The position numbers were made by a program, and so were the translations under genes. The notes beneath the pieces were generated by a model, which was given only the letters and a program-made list of their open reading frames with translations, searched no databases and had not been told where the DNA came from. Positions 60,329-64,000 of a stretch of DNA of 64,000 nt are shown piece by piece. The DNA is from Dicaeum eximium (taxonomy: Eukaryota; Chordata; Aves; Passeriformes; Dicaeidae), in the NCBI GenBank assembly GCA_013396995.1, contig VWZP01008343.1:1060208-1124207 (forward strand). Direction: 5' to 3'. Numbering within the stretch: the stretch's first letter is position 1; every line of letters starts with the position of its first letter.

Positions 60329-61047
60329 GAAAAAGAACATTCAATTTTGTCTAGGCAATCAAGTTGTTACATTAATTTTTGACTGACATCCATTGGTTTA
60401 AATAGACATGCATTCAATGTAAATAATAGTAATGACTTCTTCTAACAAAAAAACCCACAACCTCATAAACATATGAAAAACTCAAGGCCTATATATGATT
60501 TTCGGTTTAATTATCTCCAGGAATTCCAGTGTTTCTGTTAATGATTTATTAACTCTTTAGATTTCATGTCAAAATAGGACACTAACAAAGAAAATCAGCA
60601 TAATATTGGAAAAAAAGAGAAATATTTCTTTACTAAGAGGTAAAAAAAGAAAATCATAGAATGCGAAAGACAGTAAGATGTGCAGCAAGTTTCAGTTCCC
60701 TGGGTGATCCACAGCCACAATAAACTGTGTATATTGTCATGTACTTTTCTGTATGAAGAGAAAAATAGTAAGTCTTCAGTCAAGGAACATGAGATTCATT
60801 AGAAGGGAGGGGTCTCAGTTTCAATCTTTTTTGAAGTGAATGCTTTACATTAAATTTAGACTGCCAAATTTAATTTGGTCTGGCATCAAGAAGATTCACT
60901 TTCAAATATATCTGACTCTCAGTACCAAAATGTTTTGCCATCACTGTCAGAACTCACAGAGTCCTATTAATTGCTTCTTATTTTTCTTTGAACTAAAGAA
61001 TATTTATTGACAAATTTGTTAGATAGGTCAGCCAAAAAAAAAAAAAA
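60329..61047. other. Unique AT-rich non-coding DNA
   Basis: No gene recognised. Ends in a poly-A run that enters the assembly gap. Confidence 0.55.
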
Positions 61048-61062
61048 NNNNNNNNNNNNNNN
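61048..61062. other. Assembly gap inside poly-A
   Basis: Fifteen Ns are flanked on both sides by A homopolymer (61034-61047 and 61063-61071). The true A-tract length and anything hidden in it are unknown. Confidence 0.97.
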
Positions 61063-62492
61063 AAAAAAAAAGACAGAAATATGTTATTTACCCCCTCCCA
61101 TCTCTGAATAATTCACATTGAGGACGACTGGGAGAATCTTCAGGAATGTCAGATGTGTGTGGTCAAATTCTCTTGGGCAGATGTGTGATGGGCAGTTGTT
61201 CTTCCTGTGTCAAGGATGGGTGGAGGAGTGCTGTATGGAAGAACAGAGACAGCACCTCATTCTACTTTCATTTTGAAGGTAAGTTTTGCCCATTAATTTT
61301 CTTCCCAAGGGAAGGATTAAGTGGCACACCACAAAGGGCAAAAGTTCTCAGGAATGTCACTCCTGCAAGAAAAGAAGGATTTTCTATAGTACTGGACTAA
61401 AATATTTATAACCAGTAAAGGGTCTGAAACATACCTATGTTTGTGTCCTACAGGTTTTTATTAATTAACTTAGGGTTCCCTAAGTTCATACAGCCTTTAA
61501 GTTCTTGGGGATGTGTGAAATGCACACAGATAGTGCAGCAGTCAGGTCTTTCCTGTCCATTTATTCTTACACACCTTTGTTCAAACCTTACAGTCACATG
61601 CTCATGTAGGTGGGTGCATCTCGTGGACAGACAGGTTATTCTAATTGTTGAGCAGCCACCAACACTGCTCAGTCCTTTCTACTTTGTGGTGAACCCTGAC
61701 TGTGATTTAAGGCTACTGTTATAAAATTCTCTTTTATCAGAAGACCTACATAGGAAATGAGAGAGGTAAAGTCATTATAGAGTTCTAAATGGATTTGAGA
61801 GATCTTAATAGAAATTGCATAGAAAGAGCTATCAAATTGAATTGATAATGACACATTTTCATAGGTTATTAGTATCTTCCTGTAGTATTCTACAGAGAAA
61901 ATATTCTGTACCAATTCCTCTAAAGTTCCACCCAGTTTTATTTGATGAAAGAGATATTATTATCTAGCAAGTGGAACAGAAGTGGAAAGTAAAACTCTGA
62001 TTAAGTTTTATTGTATATCACAACAGTGATTTTTCACTATATTTAACAAAAAATATTGAATGAAAGAATATTCACTGTTTTTTCTATTTAATTGGGTTTT
62101 TTTCTAAACTTTGGATAAATGTTTTGACTTTGGATCTCTCACTCACAAATTTCATACATCTTCACTGTAGACATGGTACACTTGTAAATACAGTAGGCAA
62201 CAACTTCTCATGTTTGGTCAAAACATTGTTTCCTAGCTTTCTGAAATAAATTTGTATGTCTATCAAGTGTGCTTCTATACTTACATCATGTCTTGGATAA
62301 TTTTCTACGAAGATTTAATGGGTTTCATATGCTTGTGAAGATGCCAAAATTAAAATGTTATACAAATTTTACACAGTATGCAAAATTTGTCAGATCATCA
62401 TGATAGGAAGGCATCAACATTTATCTATATTGGTTCATAACCTTTGGATTAAAAAAAAAAAGCTGTGCTTATGGTCACTATATAGTGGGAAG
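61063..62492. other. Unique non-coding DNA
   Basis: No gene or repeat family recognised. Frames at 61146-61914 have no recognisable domain. Confidence 0.55.
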
Positions 62493-62493
62493 A

Positions 62494-62525
<32 letters not shown>
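62493..62525. repeat. (TA)n(TG)n compound dinucleotide microsatellite
   Basis: About seven AT units run directly into about eight to nine TG units. Confidence 0.95.
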
Positions 62526-62770
62526 TTTATAAATTAGAAGATCTTTATCACAGCTGCTAAGCTTTTAGAAGCATAGAAAAGAATTATCTGAAGCACTCTG
62601 CATTTGAAAATCACATTTAACTTATTCAACCATTAGATTGCTGAGTTAAATGACTAAGAAATTACAAGAAAATATGCTGAAACAGTTTCATTTTTAATTG
62701 AGAGAAAATCAGAGCTCAAAACTGATTGAAGTTAACCATATGAGCAATTTCCATTTAGTAAATGGAAATG

Positions 62771-62817
62771 AAAAAACCCAACAACAAAACAACAAAACAC
62801 CCAAGCAAACAAACAGA
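62771..62817. repeat. A/C-rich low-complexity tract
   Basis: AAAAAACCC, AACAACAAAACAACAAAACACCC and CAAACAAACA words, nearly free of T. Same class as the other A/C tracts. Confidence 0.75.
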
Positions 62818-64000
62818 AATGTAAATCATATTCTGTTTTCTTTAGGAGATTTACCTGTATCTATCGTGGCTTTGAACTCAGTGACTATTGGAATACATTA
62901 CCTTTATTTGAAATGCATGATCTGCAGTGGACAAAATAATAGAAACAAAAAACTACCCTTAACTTTTGCAAATATAGACAGCTTTGTGAAATATAAACAT
63001 TTCATGATGACTTAGAATGAGGTAACTTTATATGCATGGAATTATGCTACTCAAGCTCTGATTACTAAAACAGACATCTCCATGTCTTCCCAGAAACCTT
63101 ATGCATTGATCCTCTCAAGAGAGAATACAGCTAGCCCCATGCTGAGGGACTCTGGTTTGAAATTCAGATGAAAAATGTTTCAGTGTTGAAGAACAGTTAA
63201 TCTCTTGTGTCATGATTGCCACATGCTGCTTTCCTATAAATAAAGATGATGTCAGGTATTAGATGACTTTTCTTCCTTTTTTTTTTCCCTGTTTGAGAAA
63301 CAAATAGTGTGCCTGTACTTGGAATAATTGTGTGATGCTTATGACAATAATGAAATTGTGAGGCCCAGACATATCTGTGATTTGTTAAATTGGGAACTTT
63401 AGCTTAAAATACACACTGTAGCATTTGGGCAAAAGCACTCTTATTGAGCAATGGATATGATAAATACATGAATATATGACAATACACCTTAGGGTATGAT
63501 TTATTACCCTATCAAATAATATTTTAAATAGTAGTGTTAGTAAAAGAAAATATTGAAGACCATGCACTGTAATACTGCTTTGAAAATGATAAATTCATTA
63601 GATACTAAAGGAAGGACATAATCTTCCAAAAGACAGAAATTTTAAAACAGGGAGTACAGTAACTACAGACCTTCATCTAAACAATTTTGTCCTGGCAAAA
63701 TCTTAGCAAACTACTGCAATCTTGAATTAAGCTTACTGCTAACTATAAAGCTGTGCAGTGGAGATGGTAATGGGGCATGACATAATGGCCAAAAGCATGG
63801 AGAATGAGATCTTTGCCAATAAAGCTTTTGCATCCTCAGAAACTTGATCACGTTTGAATTTACTGCCCATAAAGAGAGATTTATTGGGATAGTTCATTCT
63901 TTCCATAGCAACCCAAATGTGTAGAGTCATAAAGCAATACACTAGGTAATGCTGTTTGAAGAGTGATGTTGAAACAATTCAAATGTTTCAGTATGACAGG
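62818..64000. other. Unique AT-rich non-coding DNA
   Basis: No gene or repeat family recognised up to the window edge. Short frames on both strands are of chance length. Confidence 0.55.

Overview
This is gene-poor, AT-rich vertebrate nuclear DNA, almost certainly from a bird. The host call rests on its retrotransposons. CR1 LINEs are the only LINE family I can see, in both younger avian forms and much older amniote-type forms. There is one solo LTR of an avian ERVL-type endogenous retrovirus, and faint MIR-type SINE relics. The AAAC/AACC-rich tracts and long pentanucleotide microsatellite also look like neoavian (perhaps passerine) intergenic or intronic DNA. I identified no functional protein-coding gene, rRNA, tRNA or CRISPR array. 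The open frames present are short, overlap on both strands, and mostly have the length expected by chance in 64 kb.

Layout. 1-8.7 kb: unique AT-rich DNA with two MIR-like relics (near 1.8 and 4.8 kb). 8.7-10.2 kb: a (TTTTC)n microsatellite next to an unexplained GC- and CpG-richer, stop-poor island carrying a 165-codon minus-strand frame. 10.2-20.2 kb: unique DNA, a perfect 12-bp hairpin beside a 30-bp tandem duplication (14.5-14.7 kb), a very old CR1 reverse-transcriptase relic (16.7-17.3 kb), and a broken duplication joined at a single N (19.5-20.2 kb). 20.2-34 kb: unique DNA, a MIR-type 3' end, an old CR1 (29.2-29.9 kb), and three weak exon-like signals. 34-39.5 kb: the most repeat-dense part, with an internally deleted CR1, a scrambled local repeat, an old CR1 3' end, a 42-bp duplication, and two CR1 fragments meeting in opposite orientation. 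39.5-46.4 kb: an (AAT)n microsatellite, another old CR1 3' end and the ERVL-type solo LTR. 46.4-64 kb: mostly unique DNA with a purine-biased block (48.8-49.3 kb), a small CpG cluster (53.5-53.6 kb), A/C-rich tracts, one short CR1 3' end (59.0-59.3 kb) and a poly-A-bounded assembly gap (61.05 kb).

No genes act together here. The window records retrotransposon insertion and decay. I see no convincing undescribed biological system; the best second looks are the 9.1-10.2 kb island, the opposed CR1 pair at 39.14 kb, and the exon-like signals at 28.3 and 33.9 kb. Repeat family calls come from recognising consensus-like sequence by eye, not from a search.
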